A stretch of DNA of 64,000 nucleotides from a virus. The stretch covers positions 1 through 64,000 of IMG/VR virus record IMGVR_UViG_3300003886_000001; one strand, written 5' to 3'. The translations under genes were made by a program, and so were the position numbers. The notes below the pieces were generated by a model. It did not search any database, was not told the DNA's origin, and saw only the letters and a program-made list of their open reading frames with translations. Of this stretch, positions 26,724-35,443 are shown piece after piece. Position 1 is the first letter of the stretch, and each line of letters starts with the position of its first letter.

Positions 26724-27171
26724 CGTACTCTTCGCTCTCTAGATAGTCTGTGCCTATTTTAATGTTAAGCAGTTTTACGTTGGTAACGGGAACATCGTAG
26801 TGTCTATGTTCGGAGGTGTCCTTACGACGTATATACACTATATTATCAACAATACGTACAATACGATATTCTCTAGCGTACCTCCTCTTGCTCAGAACTC
26901 TTTTTAGCATTTTTGCTAGAATATATACACTATCACCTACCTTTAGTTTAGAGACTGACCTACACTCTTTGAAGATAGGGATACTTATCTTACTGATAAC
27001 CCTTTCTTTAAGTATAGACGTGATGGAGTTTTTCTTAAACCACCCACATGTAGTAGGAGGTCGTCCTCGCTTATAAGGAGTAATAAAATAATTTCCGCAT
27101 GCTGTACACTTTCTACTATGGGGAACCTGTTGACCATGGCTCTCTGTACAGTCTTTTACGTTAATTTTCAT
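26704..27171 (-). CDS. Zinc-knuckle protein with AT-hook core and SH3-like domain
   Basis: 155 residues. KCTACGNYFITPYKRGRPPTTC puts an AT-hook-like RGRPP between the two halves of a zinc knuckle. From about 80, GDSVYILAKM...REYRIVRIVDNIVYIRR reads like a KOW/SH3-type barrel. The protein at 58870-59232 has the same two-part plan. Likely binds AT-rich DNA; function unknown. Confidence 0.65.
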   Translation of the reverse strand: MKINVKDCTESHGQQVPHSRKCTACGNYFITPYKRGRPPTTCGWFKKNSITSILKERVISKISIPIFKECRSVSKLKVGDSVYILAKMLKRVLSKRRYAREYRIVRIVDNIVYIRRKDTSEHRHYDVPVTNVKLLNIKIGTDYLESEEYDERNNG

Positions 27172-27596
27172 TATTCCTCTTTTCTGAATAGTACAACATT
27201 GTTAAGTTTGTCAAGTAGGTTTTCATGTAATTCATAGTTATTATTAAATTGATAAAGATAGTATATCACTCCTTGATTTTTTAGTGCAACTTCTTGTAGA
27301 TATCGTAGGCTACTTTCTACTAGATACTCGTCTTGTTTAGCAGCGTAGTGTAGACGGTCTGGCAGCCCTAAGAATCTTACATTTCCAGAAACAAACGTAG
27401 GAGTCATTATACCATTAGTTATTAACCATCCCCACTGCTTAACTAAATGTGGGTATAGTTTGGCTGCTTCTTTAGTCATCTTATTAACTACTACTAATTT
27501 CCCGTCTTTTCGTACGAAACTAGTAATAGGTAATACCAAAGTGTTCTCTTCACCAGCATAACTAAGGTAAGAGTCCTCTGGAACAACCACTACCAT
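27171..27596 (-). CDS. Degenerate macro-domain-like protein
   Basis: 141 residues. LVLPITSFVRKDGKLVVVNK, then MTKEAAKLYPHLVKQWGWLI resembles the start of phage macro domains (IVIPTNxxVKKxGxxVMGxG, then LAKQAKxxYPxL), and ESSLRYLQEVALKN fits the later helix. The glycine-rich ADP-ribose loop is replaced, so binding is uncertain. Start/stop overlaps with both neighbours. Confidence 0.5.
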   Translation of the reverse strand: MVVVVPEDSYLSYAGEENTLVLPITSFVRKDGKLVVVNKMTKEAAKLYPHLVKQWGWLITNGIMTPTFVSGNVRFLGLPDRLHYAAKQDEYLVESSLRYLQEVALKNQGVIYYLYQFNNNYELHENLLDKLNNVVLFRKEE

Positions 27597-27946
27597 TATA
27601 CAGAATACCTGTTCAGCCCAAATAAGATATCAGGTTCGACTGCCTTTTCCACTACAGCAGCTACTTTGCCAGCACGGGCGGCTGAAAGATGGGATTGTAA
27701 CCATAGCTTAGTAGAGGGGCGGAAATTATAATGAATATTGTGGTCATAGATTCTTTCTGCGAATGCCGATAGCACATCCTCTAGTGTACGATATTTATTT
27801 TCATTTACAAATATCGTAGTAGGGGTAAAAGATGTTTGTCTTGACCCTATCTCGACTGTAGCGTCAGATATATGACTATACAAGAGAATATCCCGGATAT
27901 GTTTACTTAACTTCTCTGTTTTTGAAGATAATTTTACTAGTATCAT
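27596..27946 (-). CDS. Hypothetical protein
   Basis: 116 residues, RBS AAGGAGAAAC. Mixed alpha/beta; not recognised. Upstream on this strand is an extended -10 TGCTATAAT (about 27971-27980), so it may head a transcript covering the four genes to 26472. Confidence 0.6.
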   Translation of the reverse strand: MILVKLSSKTEKLSKHIRDILLYSHISDATVEIGSRQTSFTPTTIFVNENKYRTLEDVLSAFAERIYDHNIHYNFRPSTKLWLQSHLSAARAGKVAAVVEKAVEPDILFGLNRYSV

Positions 27947-28006
27947 CGTAGTTTCTCCTTCAGCTACGATAATTATAGCAATTCTCCATATTAGATATAT
28001 GAGAGC

Positions 28007-28675
28007 TTAGACTCGTAGCTCATATGGCCAGTTTTGTATTATTTCGGTAATTACAGGGTCTCTCATAATCTCTGTCAGAGTTATTTCTCGTATATATGGT
28101 AGAGACTTAGAAAGTTCTATGATATAATCCATTCCTGTAGCTGGTGCGTAGATGTCGTTCTGGTTTTCATCACCTGTTACAACTATTTTACTATGGTTTC
28201 CGAGCCTAGTCAAAATCATAAGCATCTGTTGTGGAGTTATGTTTTGCGCCTCATCAACGATGAGTAATTCATTCTCTACTGTTGTTCCCCTCATAAATGC
28301 TAGCGGCGCTCTTCTAATTTTTCCTGCAATAACGAGGGAGTCAAAGGTTTTTTCTCCAGCATCACCAAACTTGTTAAAGAATGAAATTATAGGTATAAGA
28401 AATGGGTCCATTTTATCTTCTAATTTGCCTGGCAGAAACCCTATCTTTTCAGTAGTTACTGACGGCCGCGTAACGGCGATTCTGTCAATTCCATTGTCTT
28501 CTAGTAATAACTTCATAGCAGTATAGACAGCGGTAAATGTTTTTGCGGTGCCAGCTACCCCTCTTAAGACTACTATCTTGTTGTTTCTTATCGCATCTAC
28601 CGCAACTAATTGTAATTGGTTGAGGTGGTACTTCTTTAGAAGAGAACGGGTACTGAGGCCCTTTTTGGTAGCCAT
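28007..28675 (-). CDS. phoH: PhoH-like ATPase
   Basis: 222 residues. Walker A GVAGTAKTF (39-47), RPSVTTEKIGFLPG typical of PhoH, Walker B LLIVDEAQNITPQQ (138-151) and TGDENQND. The compact phage PhoH form, lacking the KH domain. A common phage accessory gene with unproven role, perhaps an RNA helicase-nuclease partner. RBS AAAGGAGAA. Confidence 0.9.
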   Translation of the reverse strand: MATKKGLSTRSLLKKYHLNQLQLVAVDAIRNNKIVVLRGVAGTAKTFTAVYTAMKLLLEDNGIDRIAVTRPSVTTEKIGFLPGKLEDKMDPFLIPIISFFNKFGDAGEKTFDSLVIAGKIRRAPLAFMRGTTVENELLIVDEAQNITPQQMLMILTRLGNHSKIVVTGDENQNDIYAPATGMDYIIELSKSLPYIREITLTEIMRDPVITEIIQNWPYELRV

Positions 28676-28756
28676 AATTCTCCTTTAGTAATAAACAAAA
28701 GTAGCCCCATCGGTTTCCCGAGACGCTACTAATAACTTTATGAGATGTAGTCATAT

Positions 28757-29689
28757 TTATACAGCAATAGCACTACTAGCGGATAATCCGTTGTCATTCA
28801 TTACCATGTACGATATAGAGTTTCCGGAAGTTACCCCAGAAGCTAAATCAGCGTATACCGCAGAGTTACCGGGTATTGTAGGACCATCTACTTTGGCAAT
28901 CAGGGTGTAGGAAGACGCAGCTATAGCATAGACGCTTATACCGATTAAAGAAGCAGTATAAGTGGCTGTTGCGTCACCGTTAACTACGGAAATAGTTATA
29001 ACATCATTGATGGCAACGGTTATCTTATCAGTAAAAGTCTGGCCACCAGCAACAGCAGGCAAGGGATGGGTAGCTTTTGTCACTGCATTAACTTGAACAT
29101 TAACTGTACTAGCTACTGAAGGTGCAACTGAAGGTGTAAGGGTATATCCGATAGATAAGTCTTCACTAGCCGTGGCCGTATAGCTGTAGACCGTAGTTGT
29201 GGCACTAATGGCAGCTGTAGCAGTTCCTGGATTATTAGCCACGGGAGTGCTACTGAAAGTGGCATACGTAGGTGTTCTGTACACGTCGGTTGGAGATAAA
29301 TAGGTATTAGTCCAACTAAGGTTGGCGGCACTGGCTATAGGAGTATTCCACGCAGCGGTAAGAACAGGCGCTGGGACTGCTTTATGTACCACGTTATTTT
29401 CTCCCGCGCTATCTAGATATATCATTGTATCAAAATCTTTTCCTAGTGCCAAACTATATGTAGTAGAATTTACCACGACTGAGGTGTCAACATCAGGTTC
29501 CCAGACAACCCAAGTATCATCTACCCCGACTAAAGGGGTAAGTATGTTTGACTCATCTGTAGAATCTGCGATAGCTTCATAAGCGCCAGTTGTCCCGTTT
29601 ATCAATATTTTAGGATACTTTGACCCTGAGGTAAAGGCGTTACTACCACCTACTGTCTTTTTTACTAAATTAGCATATCTTTGAACCAT
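28757..29689 (-). CDS. Likely virion protein with Ig/fibronectin-like C-terminus
   Basis: 310 residues, Ala/Thr/Ser/Val-rich, low in charged residues after residue 100, in keeping with an abundant structural protein. The last 50 residues (YTLIAKVDGPTIPG...SYMVMNDNGLSASSA) look like an Ig/Fn3 strand pattern. KYPKILINGTTGAY is shared with the protein at 24883-25227. RBS AGGAGAG. Confidence 0.6.
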   Translation of the reverse strand: MVQRYANLVKKTVGGSNAFTSGSKYPKILINGTTGAYEAIADSTDESNILTPLVGVDDTWVVWEPDVDTSVVVNSTTYSLALGKDFDTMIYLDSAGENNVVHKAVPAPVLTAAWNTPIASAANLSWTNTYLSPTDVYRTPTYATFSSTPVANNPGTATAAISATTTVYSYTATASEDLSIGYTLTPSVAPSVASTVNVQVNAVTKATHPLPAVAGGQTFTDKITVAINDVITISVVNGDATATYTASLIGISVYAIAASSYTLIAKVDGPTIPGNSAVYADLASGVTSGNSISYMVMNDNGLSASSAIAV

Positions 29690-29701
29690 CTCTCTCTCCT
29701 A

Positions 29702-29896
29702 TTAAAGTACGTACTTAGCGAGTTCTCCGCTATCGTCCGTTTCTTCTGTTTCATCATTATGTTCTGTAAGCCTATGCTGCAAATGCACAATGAATCTCCT
29801 GACTTCATTTACGTGCAAATTAGTTAGTTCGTCATCATTTAAAATATCTTCAACTACCTCCATTATTACGATTCTATGGTTATTAGTATCTGACAT
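29702..29896 (-). CDS. Hypothetical acidic protein
   Basis: 64 residues from ATG 29896. An upstream in-frame start at 29932 has no ribosome site, whereas TATAAT (29903-29908 on this strand) sits 6 bases before ATG 29896, so a leaderless start is likely. Acidic C-terminus (HNDETEETDDSGELAKYVL). Not recognised. Confidence 0.55.
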   Translation of the reverse strand: MSDTNNHRIVIMEVVEDILNDDELTNLHVNEVRRFIVHLQHRLTEHNDETEETDDSGELAKYVL

Positions 29897-29937
29897 GAGG
29901 CTATTATACCATGATGGTGGCGAGCAACACAACCGGA

Positions 29938-30126
29938 TTATAGTGGTGGAAACAACGTGATGGTATATTCATTTAACCCTTCCAAAGCATGTGTAATAAT
30001 CGGTTTAATTTCTAAATCCCCAGCTACTTTAAGCTCTTTTGCTAGTTCCCCTCTCGCTATCCCAGTGCAGTTAATAGGAATTACAATTAGGTCGGAATCG
30101 AAGATACTAGTTTCTAGAAAAGCCAT
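29938..30126 (-). CDS. Macro-domain-like fragment
   Basis: 62 residues. FDSDLIVIPINCTGIARGEL, then AKELK resembles the first strand, NxxG loop and following helix of a macro domain, but the rest of the fold is missing. Either a truncated ADP-ribose binder or chance. It overlaps the gene upstream by 20 bases. Confidence 0.45.
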   Translation of the reverse strand: MAFLETSIFDSDLIVIPINCTGIARGELAKELKVAGDLEIKPIITHALEGLNEYTITLFPPL

Positions 30127-30751
30127 GTTTCCATTCCATCCAATCTCTAATTTCAGTTACAACCTCGTCAGCAGTTAGGTCGTTTTCTACTGGTGACCAC
30201 TTTAACATTGGTGCGGTATTCAAGTCAATAGCAAACCACCCTACGGTATAGTTACCAACGTAGTCAATTGCTAAGAGGGGAAATTCTTTATTGTACAGCA
30301 TATTCTCAAAAACGGAATGAACTGTATCTATTGAGACGTCTCCAACATTTGACTTCCATGGATGACTAGAGGAATACTGTAGTTTGGTTAACAAATGTCC
30401 CAGCTGTAGCCTCCGAATTGTGAATTTATGGGGGATAAAGACGCTTGCAAAACTGTTTGGGTATTGACTTAATGCGTCCTTAGCACCCATCTTTTCTTTG
30501 CCAGTCCCGGCATGTGCATAAGGGTCAGTATAAACCACAAAGTCCTTAGTTGGTCCAAACCGGTCGTATAGAGCAGTTACTGTACCGTGTGTAACAACAT
30601 TTTCTCCTAAGGACTTTAAGTATTCAAATGCATCCTTTCTGTGGGCAGCCCGGGACATCCGCTTAAATACATGATGAGGCTCTTTATTTATCAGTATATC
30701 AAAATGATGGTCATAATAATCAATGAAATCTGTTTTAAGTAGTAGCTTCAT
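30107..30751 (-). CDS. Hypothetical protein, possibly ATP-grasp-like
   Basis: 214 residues. The C-terminal half has FPLLAIDYVGNYTVGWFAID, then LNTAP, which recalls the D-x-N-x-x-P metal site that ends ATP-grasp ligases. The N-terminal half (FKRMSRAAHRKDAFEYLKS) could hold the grasp lysine. No firm family. Read with caution. Confidence 0.45.
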   Translation of the reverse strand: MKLLLKTDFIDYYDHHFDILINKEPHHVFKRMSRAAHRKDAFEYLKSLGENVVTHGTVTALYDRFGPTKDFVVYTDPYAHAGTGKEKMGAKDALSQYPNSFASVFIPHKFTIRRLQLGHLLTKLQYSSSHPWKSNVGDVSIDTVHSVFENMLYNKEFPLLAIDYVGNYTVGWFAIDLNTAPMLKWSPVENDLTADEVVTEIRDWMEWKHGFSRN

Positions 30752-30763
30752 TATAGCTCCAGA

Positions 30764-31123
30764 TTAAACTTTTGGATAGGGCTGCGTAAGCTCAACAACT
30801 AGACACTCACCTTCCATATGAGCGATGTAGTGGGTTCCAACCTCCACTGGTGGGTTGACATTTTGTATAAAAGCTACTGCACACACCATATGTACTGTAG
30901 GAGTTACGGAGTATGCTTCGGGGTCTTCCTTACTAGTAGGAGTTAATCCTATCGCTTTGCGTTCCGGGTCGTAGCTAAAGCGCACATATCGTGGGCTATT
31001 AATAAGTCTTATAGCCTTCACACTAAGGCCAAAGCGCTGCAACTTCTGATACGTCACTGTTGCTACCGGTAGAGAATTCGTCCGAACGTTAGCGTCACTA
31101 CGCTTAAAAGTTTCAAAACTCAT
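30764..31123 (-). CDS. Hypothetical protein
   Basis: 119 residues, RBS AAAGGAAA. Beta-rich; RLINSPRYVRFSYDPERKAI resembles a phage DNA-binding beta-hairpin segment, but no family is recognised. The 130 bases upstream on this strand hold TATACT/TATGTT repeats likely to be promoters, and no gene. Confidence 0.6.
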   Translation of the reverse strand: MSFETFKRSDANVRTNSLPVATVTYQKLQRFGLSVKAIRLINSPRYVRFSYDPERKAIGLTPTSKEDPEAYSVTPTVHMVCAVAFIQNVNPPVEVGTHYIAHMEGECLVVELTQPYPKV

Positions 31124-31254
31124 GGCAATTTCCTTTCAAAAGAACGATATCTTTCTCTTCCATAAGATTAACATAGTATACATTAGAAAGATGAATCCTA
31201 TAATAAGACGATAGCAATCCTTAAGCGTGCTTTTATTACTATAGTAATTTCATT

Positions 31255-31404
31255 TCAATTACCAAAGGTTATCTCTTCTGCGATTTCGTCAAGCCCTAAT
31301 CCATAGTTCTTTACTTTTTCCGCATATTTCTCCCAGTCTTCATCATTCCAATTGTCTGTAGGGTATGCAGGATATCCATTAGGGTCTGATTCGTTTTGGT
31401 CCAT
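31255..31404 (-). CDS. Small acidic protein
   Basis: 49 residues from ATG 31404 with GAGG upstream. Trp-rich acidic centre (TDNWNDEDWEKYAEKVKNYG) and an amphipathic end. Upstream TGCTATGAT is a plausible extended -10 box. Not recognised. Confidence 0.55.
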   Translation of the reverse strand: MDQNESDPNGYPAYPTDNWNDEDWEKYAEKVKNYGLGLDEIAEEITFGN

Positions 31405-31471
31405 TACTTGTACCTCAAGTCTATCATAGCATACATTAGGCGTTAGCCATAGGAGTTATGTGATTTTGTTT

Positions 31472-31783
31472 CTATTCTTTTATTTTAGAAAAGATAGATT
31501 GTACTAACTTGATATCGTCTGGGATAAGTGGAGGGAAAGCTCCAATGACTATCGGTGTCTGGCCAAGGATAAACTTCTTTGGCACTATATTAAAAAATCT
31601 GTGTTTTGGGAAACCTCTTATTAACTCTTGTATTACCTCGTTAAAAGCATCGGCTCCTAGTTGTATCAATAAGGAGCTTTCTGTTAACATCTTTTCCGTA
31701 GCAGGTTCGGTATCAACGGGATGTACTTCTTGTACCAAATACTGGTTGTCTTCCATTTCCCAGTCATGCATAGTGATATTCAT
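31472..31783 (-). CDS. Hypothetical protein
   Basis: 103 residues, cytoplasmic, mixed alpha/beta. It follows the 31785 gene after one base. No motif recognised. Confidence 0.55.
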   Translation of the reverse strand: MNITMHDWEMEDNQYLVQEVHPVDTEPATEKMLTESSLLIQLGADAFNEVIQELIRGFPKHRFFNIVPKKFILGQTPIVIGAFPPLIPDDIKLVQSIFSKIKE

Positions 31784-31784
31784 T

Positions 31785-32048
31785 TTAGTTTAACACCTTT
31801 TCTTCGCTAGACGCCGGCTGTTCATTTAAGTATTCCATATATTCTTGGGCAAAGGAGTTTTTTACTAATTCGCTTAACATGGATAGTAACACATTATTGC
31901 TTAGCAAGACATTGCTAGCTATGAGCCTGCCTTCTACCGCATCCATAGCTAGCATCTGGTTCTGACTCTTAGTTAGCTCTTCAAGATATTTTAAGAAATT
32001 AAATACATCTATTAAGAACTTGTCTTGTCCTTCAGTTAAGGTCTCCAT
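31785..32048 (-). CDS. Hypothetical helical protein
   Basis: 87 residues, almost wholly helical with leucine heptads (LLSNNVLLSMLSELVKNS). First gene of the leftward block. It is divergent from 32097 across a 48-base gap. Confidence 0.55.
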   Translation of the reverse strand: METLTEGQDKFLIDVFNFLKYLEELTKSQNQMLAMDAVEGRLIASNVLLSNNVLLSMLSELVKNSFAQEYMEYLNEQPASSEEKVLN

Positions 32049-32066
32049 AAGGCTCCATTCTCATTC

Positions 32067-32092
32067 TTCTCATTCCAAAGTGTCTAGAATAG
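32067..32092 (+). promoter_or_regulatory. Phage-type promoter TTCTCAT-N11-TAGAAT
   Basis: TTCTCAT 32067-32073, TAGAATAG 32085-32092. The ATG at 32097 starts 6 bases after the -10 box, with no ribosome site. Confidence 0.65.
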
Positions 32093-32096
32093 AAGT

Positions 32097-32330
32097 ATGC
32101 CTAAGTATATGCTACTTTTCGGCCTTCTGCAAGCCACCGGAGCTACTGGTATGCTATGGTTTCTTTCCTTGCCACACCTCACTATGATTTATAACATGGG
32201 GCTGTTACTAGTTTTTATTCTATCAAGCCTCGCTTTTGGGGCGTGGGGGTATTTTGCGGGCTACGCAAGAGCACAAGAAGTGCGAGAGGACGGGTTTCTT
32301 AAATATCTATCTAAGGAGAATAGGCCGTGA
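32097..32330 (+). CDS. Two-segment membrane protein
   Basis: 77 residues: hydrophobic segments at about 4-24 and 32-56, then a charged tail. Leaderless start predicted from the phage-type promoter. Membrane function unknown; it is followed by a second membrane protein. Confidence 0.6.
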   Translation: MPKYMLLFGLLQATGATGMLWFLSLPHLTMIYNMGLLLVFILSSLAFGAWGYFAGYARAQEVREDGFLKYLSKENRP

Positions 32331-32524
32331 CTTGGTCTATCGTTGAATGGTTGTCTACCATACTAATAGGAGCAGTAGCTGTATTGATTGGAGGGATGGA
32401 CTTCTTTTATATCTTTCATATGAGTTTTCTTGACAGCTGCCTAGTTTTTATAGCGCTTTTGTTAGCCATCACACTGCTATCTGTTGTTATTGAGCGGCTG
32501 CTTGGAATTGCCGAGCTACCATGA
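32327..32524 (+). CDS. Two-segment membrane protein
   Basis: 65 residues from GTG 32327 (GTGA overlap, RBS AAGGAGAA). Hydrophobic at about 8-30 and 35-55. It could form a pair with the preceding membrane protein; holin-like topology is possible but not shown. Confidence 0.6.
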   Translation: MTWSIVEWLSTILIGAVAVLIGGMDFFYIFHMSFLDSCLVFIALLLAITLLSVVIERLLGIAELP

Positions 32525-32540
32525 TAGACTTTATCTGTCT

Positions 32541-32729
32541 ATGAAAAAACTCACTGTTGTTTGTGATAGATGTGATACACTAATTGATACGGGATATTAC
32601 GACACAAGTGGAGGAGAGTGGTCGTGGTTTGCTGAACCCCATGAGAAGGTTATTTGTGACCATTGTATGCACAAAGATTCTAGATATAGGGAGTTGTATG
32701 GTAATATTGCCTGGCAAGAGATTGATTGA
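32541..32729 (+). CDS. Small zinc-ribbon protein
   Basis: 62 residues from ATG 32541; a longer frame from 32484 would overlap the gene before. VCDRCDTLIDTGYY...VICDHCMHKD has two CxxC pairs 30 residues apart, a four-Cys zinc ribbon. Probably binds nucleic acid or protein. Confidence 0.65.
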   Translation: MKKLTVVCDRCDTLIDTGYYDTSGGEWSWFAEPHEKVICDHCMHKDSRYRELYGNIAWQEID

Positions 32730-33057
32730 ATTGACGGAAGGGTCTATACAAGCTAAGGAATATCCGGAATTGTTGTTGTTGTTAGTATATATGGAAGAGA
32801 GGTATGGATTTAGAGTAAAAGAGTCTTTTGACACCATAGTACAGGAAGCTCAGGATATAACCGCAAACCCACTTAGGATAAACGATATGACCTCTACCAT
32901 GTTCTTTTTTATGACCTATCTACAACATCCTTATGGGTTTACAGTCCTCTCTTTCGATAACCTATTATCAGAGTTAAATTCGTCAATAGTAGAGACTATA
33001 TCTAATTCAATTCTCATGCAGACAGAGTATAGTAGAAAAGAGGAAGTGGACAAATGA
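32698..33057 (+). CDS. Hypothetical protein
   Basis: 119 residues if ATG 32698 is used; TTG codons just past the zinc-ribbon stop are alternatives. Helical with LLLLLVYMEERYGF early and a Ser/Asn-rich end. Not recognised. ATGA overlap with the next gene. Confidence 0.5.
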   Translation: MVILPGKRLIELTEGSIQAKEYPELLLLLVYMEERYGFRVKESFDTIVQEAQDITANPLRINDMTSTMFFFMTYLQHPYGFTVLSFDNLLSELNSSIVETISNSILMQTEYSRKEEVDK

Positions 33058-33263
33058 CTATTTGGGAATACTGGCATGCTCCATTGTTTATCAGGCACAG
33101 AGAGCGAATTTATATGGGATATCAGAAGGAAGTTACCCATCTAAAGCGCACTACTGTAGCGTCAGACTCTGATATACGACGACAGGCAATAGCTAATTTA
33201 ACCCATGATATGTATAAAATTATAGAAGATATTAAGGAAGTGTTGACAAAGAATGCCGACTAA
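33054..33263 (+). CDS. Hypothetical protein
   Basis: 69 residues, basic and helical, no motif recognised. Overlaps NADAR by 11 bases. Confidence 0.5.
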   Translation: MTIWEYWHAPLFIRHRERIYMGYQKEVTHLKRTTVASDSDIRRQAIANLTHDMYKIIEDIKEVLTKNAD

Positions 33264-33768
33264 AGTTGGGTCTAACCCTAATATAGGTTTTGTAACAGAC
33301 ACTCACGTCTACTTTCTCGATGGGATGTTCTCACAGTGGAAACCCGCTGTAATTAAAGACCTCGAAAGCGGTAACACGTTTGCTAATGCCGAACAATACA
33401 TGATGTATTATAAAGCCCTGACCATGAAGGACGGAATTTCTGCTAAACTGATTTTGGCAGAAACTCATCCTGCCCGAGTCAAGAAACTCGGGAGGGGGAT
33501 TATAGGTTTTGATGAAGATAAATGGGACGAGGTAAAGGAGAACATAGTGTATAAAGGAAATTACCTTAAATTCACACAAAATCCAGACTACTTATTAACC
33601 ATCAAGAAGCTTGTTGGCCGAACTTTTGTAGAGTGTTCATACTATGACCGGATATGGGGAATTGGCCTAGACATTTCAAACCTTGATATATTGGATGAAA
33701 GCAAGTGGTTGGGATTAAACCTACTAGGAAAGGCTATTAGCAAAGTAGCCGTTGATATAGATGTCTGA
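33253..33768 (+). CDS. NADAR-family (YbiA-like) N-glycosidase
   Basis: 171 residues. FLDGMFSQW, ANAEQYMMYYKA, ARVKKLGRGI and RIWGIGLDI are the ordered NADAR motifs. The family acts on ADP-ribose-linked substrates; some members remove ADP-ribose from guanine in DNA and so reverse DarT-type toxins. In a phage this suggests anti-defence, though the substrate here is unknown. Confidence 0.85.
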   Translation: MPTKVGSNPNIGFVTDTHVYFLDGMFSQWKPAVIKDLESGNTFANAEQYMMYYKALTMKDGISAKLILAETHPARVKKLGRGIIGFDEDKWDEVKENIVYKGNYLKFTQNPDYLLTIKKLVGRTFVECSYYDRIWGIGLDISNLDILDESKWLGLNLLGKAISKVAVDIDV

Positions 33769-34141
33769 GGAACTGTTCTATGACTTACATAACACGGTAG
33801 AAGCGTACTTTGAAGACTATAAAGAATACCTCTTGAAAAATGGGGTACTTTATAAACGCGCTATCTGGGATGTAACAGGATATTTTACTAATATTTTGAA
33901 GGATTGGTTGACCACACCGTCTTTAACAGTCTGGTGGTATGGTGCCATCTATTGCGGTGATTATGAAGAAATTATTACAACCGTAGATGTTGAAGAGTTT
34001 ATTGAGGGGGATTACAAGTCAACAATTTGGTACAGTACGGATACAATACCTCGTTATCGTGGGTTTAAGACAATAAAAGGAGAATTCGTTGAGAGGTATC
34101 CACAAGGACCACCTAGAGGGGAATTGCACAAGAAAGGATAA
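33761..34141 (+). CDS. Hypothetical protein
   Basis: 126 residues, aromatic-rich (LTVWWYGAIYCGDYEEI). No family recognised. It lies between NADAR and the phosphoesterase, co-transcribed by its overlaps. Confidence 0.55.
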   Translation: MSEELFYDLHNTVEAYFEDYKEYLLKNGVLYKRAIWDVTGYFTNILKDWLTTPSLTVWWYGAIYCGDYEEIITTVDVEEFIEGDYKSTIWYSTDTIPRYRGFKTIKGEFVERYPQGPPRGELHKKG

Positions 34142-34143
34142 CA

Positions 34144-34779
34144 ATGAGAGTTAGAGTTTATGGTGACTTACATGCTAATTTTAGACTTTTACATTTTATT
34201 ACAAACAAGTTACTTAAAGATATTGATGAGGTGTGGATTGCCGGAGATTTTGGATACGGATTTCCTTCAACCTTTAACACTATAGTAGTGCCAAGAATAC
34301 CTGTTAAGTTTATCCGTGGAAATCACGATAATCCAATAGTTAGGGAGGACTTTAATTGGAAGGGGTTTGAGTACATTAAAGACGGTACAATCAAAGACGG
34401 GGTGTTATTTATTGGTGGCGCTTGGTCAGTAGATAAGGAATACCGTATTCCAGGAGTTAGCTGGTGGGACCAAGAAGAACTAAATCAACCAGAAATGGAT
34501 GAGATTGAGCATAGTATTGAAGGTAAGATTGATACGGTTATAACCCATGAGGCCCCTTATGTTATGTATCCGTACCTTCACCCATCATTGTTGTTTCCTA
34601 ATAGAACCTCAGAATTTCTGGACCACCTGCGCCGAAAAGTTTTGGTAGGTGAGATGAAGCCCAACCTATGGATTTTTGGCCACCATCACAAACACTTAGA
34701 GAAGGTCATTGACGGTACTAGATTTGTAGGTTTGGACGTTGCTGAGACGTTAGACCATCTGGACCTAGATGTTCCATAA
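34144..34779 (+). CDS. Calcineurin-like metallophosphoesterase
   Basis: 211 residues. VYGDLHAN, AGDFGYG, IRGNHDNP, VITHEAP and FGHHHKHL give every metal ligand of the fold in order. Next to two ligases it may process RNA or DNA ends (2',3'-cyclic phosphate or 5' ends), but the substrate is inferred only from position. Confidence 0.85.
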   Translation: MRVRVYGDLHANFRLLHFITNKLLKDIDEVWIAGDFGYGFPSTFNTIVVPRIPVKFIRGNHDNPIVREDFNWKGFEYIKDGTIKDGVLFIGGAWSVDKEYRIPGVSWWDQEELNQPEMDEIEHSIEGKIDTVITHEAPYVMYPYLHPSLLFPNRTSEFLDHLRRKVLVGEMKPNLWIFGHHHKHLEKVIDGTRFVGLDVAETLDHLDLDVP

Positions 34780-35416
34780 ATATCCGAGGATACCCCACGT
34801 TATAGGTAGTAAAGGGACGGGAGATGACCTTTTTGCAGAAACTCCGAGAGGAAGCTTTTCCGCCTACGAAAAATTAGACGGCTCCTGTGTAGGGATAACT
34901 ATGTCTTCAAACAATGTTTTACAATTTATGAATCGTGGAGGATTTATTGAAGAAAAACGACCACATGAACAATGGGGAGCCTTAAAACGTTGGGCGTATA
35001 AGAATTATAACAAGTTGTACTCTATATTTAAGAAAACTCCTGGTATTATTATCTTTGGAGAGTGGTTGTGGGCTAAACATACTATTTATTACAACCGTCT
35101 ACCAGATTATTTTATAGCATTTGACACCTGGGACCCTAAGAGTGGATTTTTACCTCTTCATCCCAATAATTATATAAAGACATTAGTGTCAGCCTCTCCA
35201 ATAGGTGGAACCGATAGCATAGCACGGTGGTTGAAAGACCAGGATTATCGACCTAGCTATGGTGACCAATTTGAAGGATTTATCTTTAGGAGTATTGATG
35301 ATTATAGCATTAGATATAAATATGTCGTATTTCAAGTAGGTAAAACTCATTGGTATGAGTTGCCGGTAACACAAAATAGGCTAAGTTCATCCTTCTCACG
35401 AAACGTCCTGCTATAG
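34769..35416 (+). CDS. RNA ligase (Rnl2-like nucleotidyltransferase)
   Basis: 215 residues. Motif I EKLDGS with the adenylated Lys35, motif III FGEWLWAKHTI, motif IIIa FIAFDTWD, motif IV QFEGFIFR, motif V RYKYVVF. Small size without an added C-terminal domain fits Rnl2-type or similar ligases that seal nicked RNA. It overlaps the phosphoesterase by 11 bases, as expected of an end-healing and sealing pair. Confidence 0.8.
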   Translation: MFHKYPRIPHVIGSKGTGDDLFAETPRGSFSAYEKLDGSCVGITMSSNNVLQFMNRGGFIEEKRPHEQWGALKRWAYKNYNKLYSIFKKTPGIIIFGEWLWAKHTIYYNRLPDYFIAFDTWDPKSGFLPLHPNNYIKTLVSASPIGGTDSIARWLKDQDYRPSYGDQFEGFIFRSIDDYSIRYKYVVFQVGKTHWYELPVTQNRLSSSFSRNVLL

Positions 35417-35420
35417 TAAT
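35393..35420 (+). promoter_or_regulatory. Phage-type promoter TTCTCAC-N12-TATAGT
   Basis: TTCTCAC 35393-35399, 12 bases, TATAGTAAT 35412-35420, at the very end of the RNA ligase gene and ahead of DNA ligase. Confidence 0.65.
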
Positions 35421-35443
35421 AACAGAAACGGGAGGAACACTAA

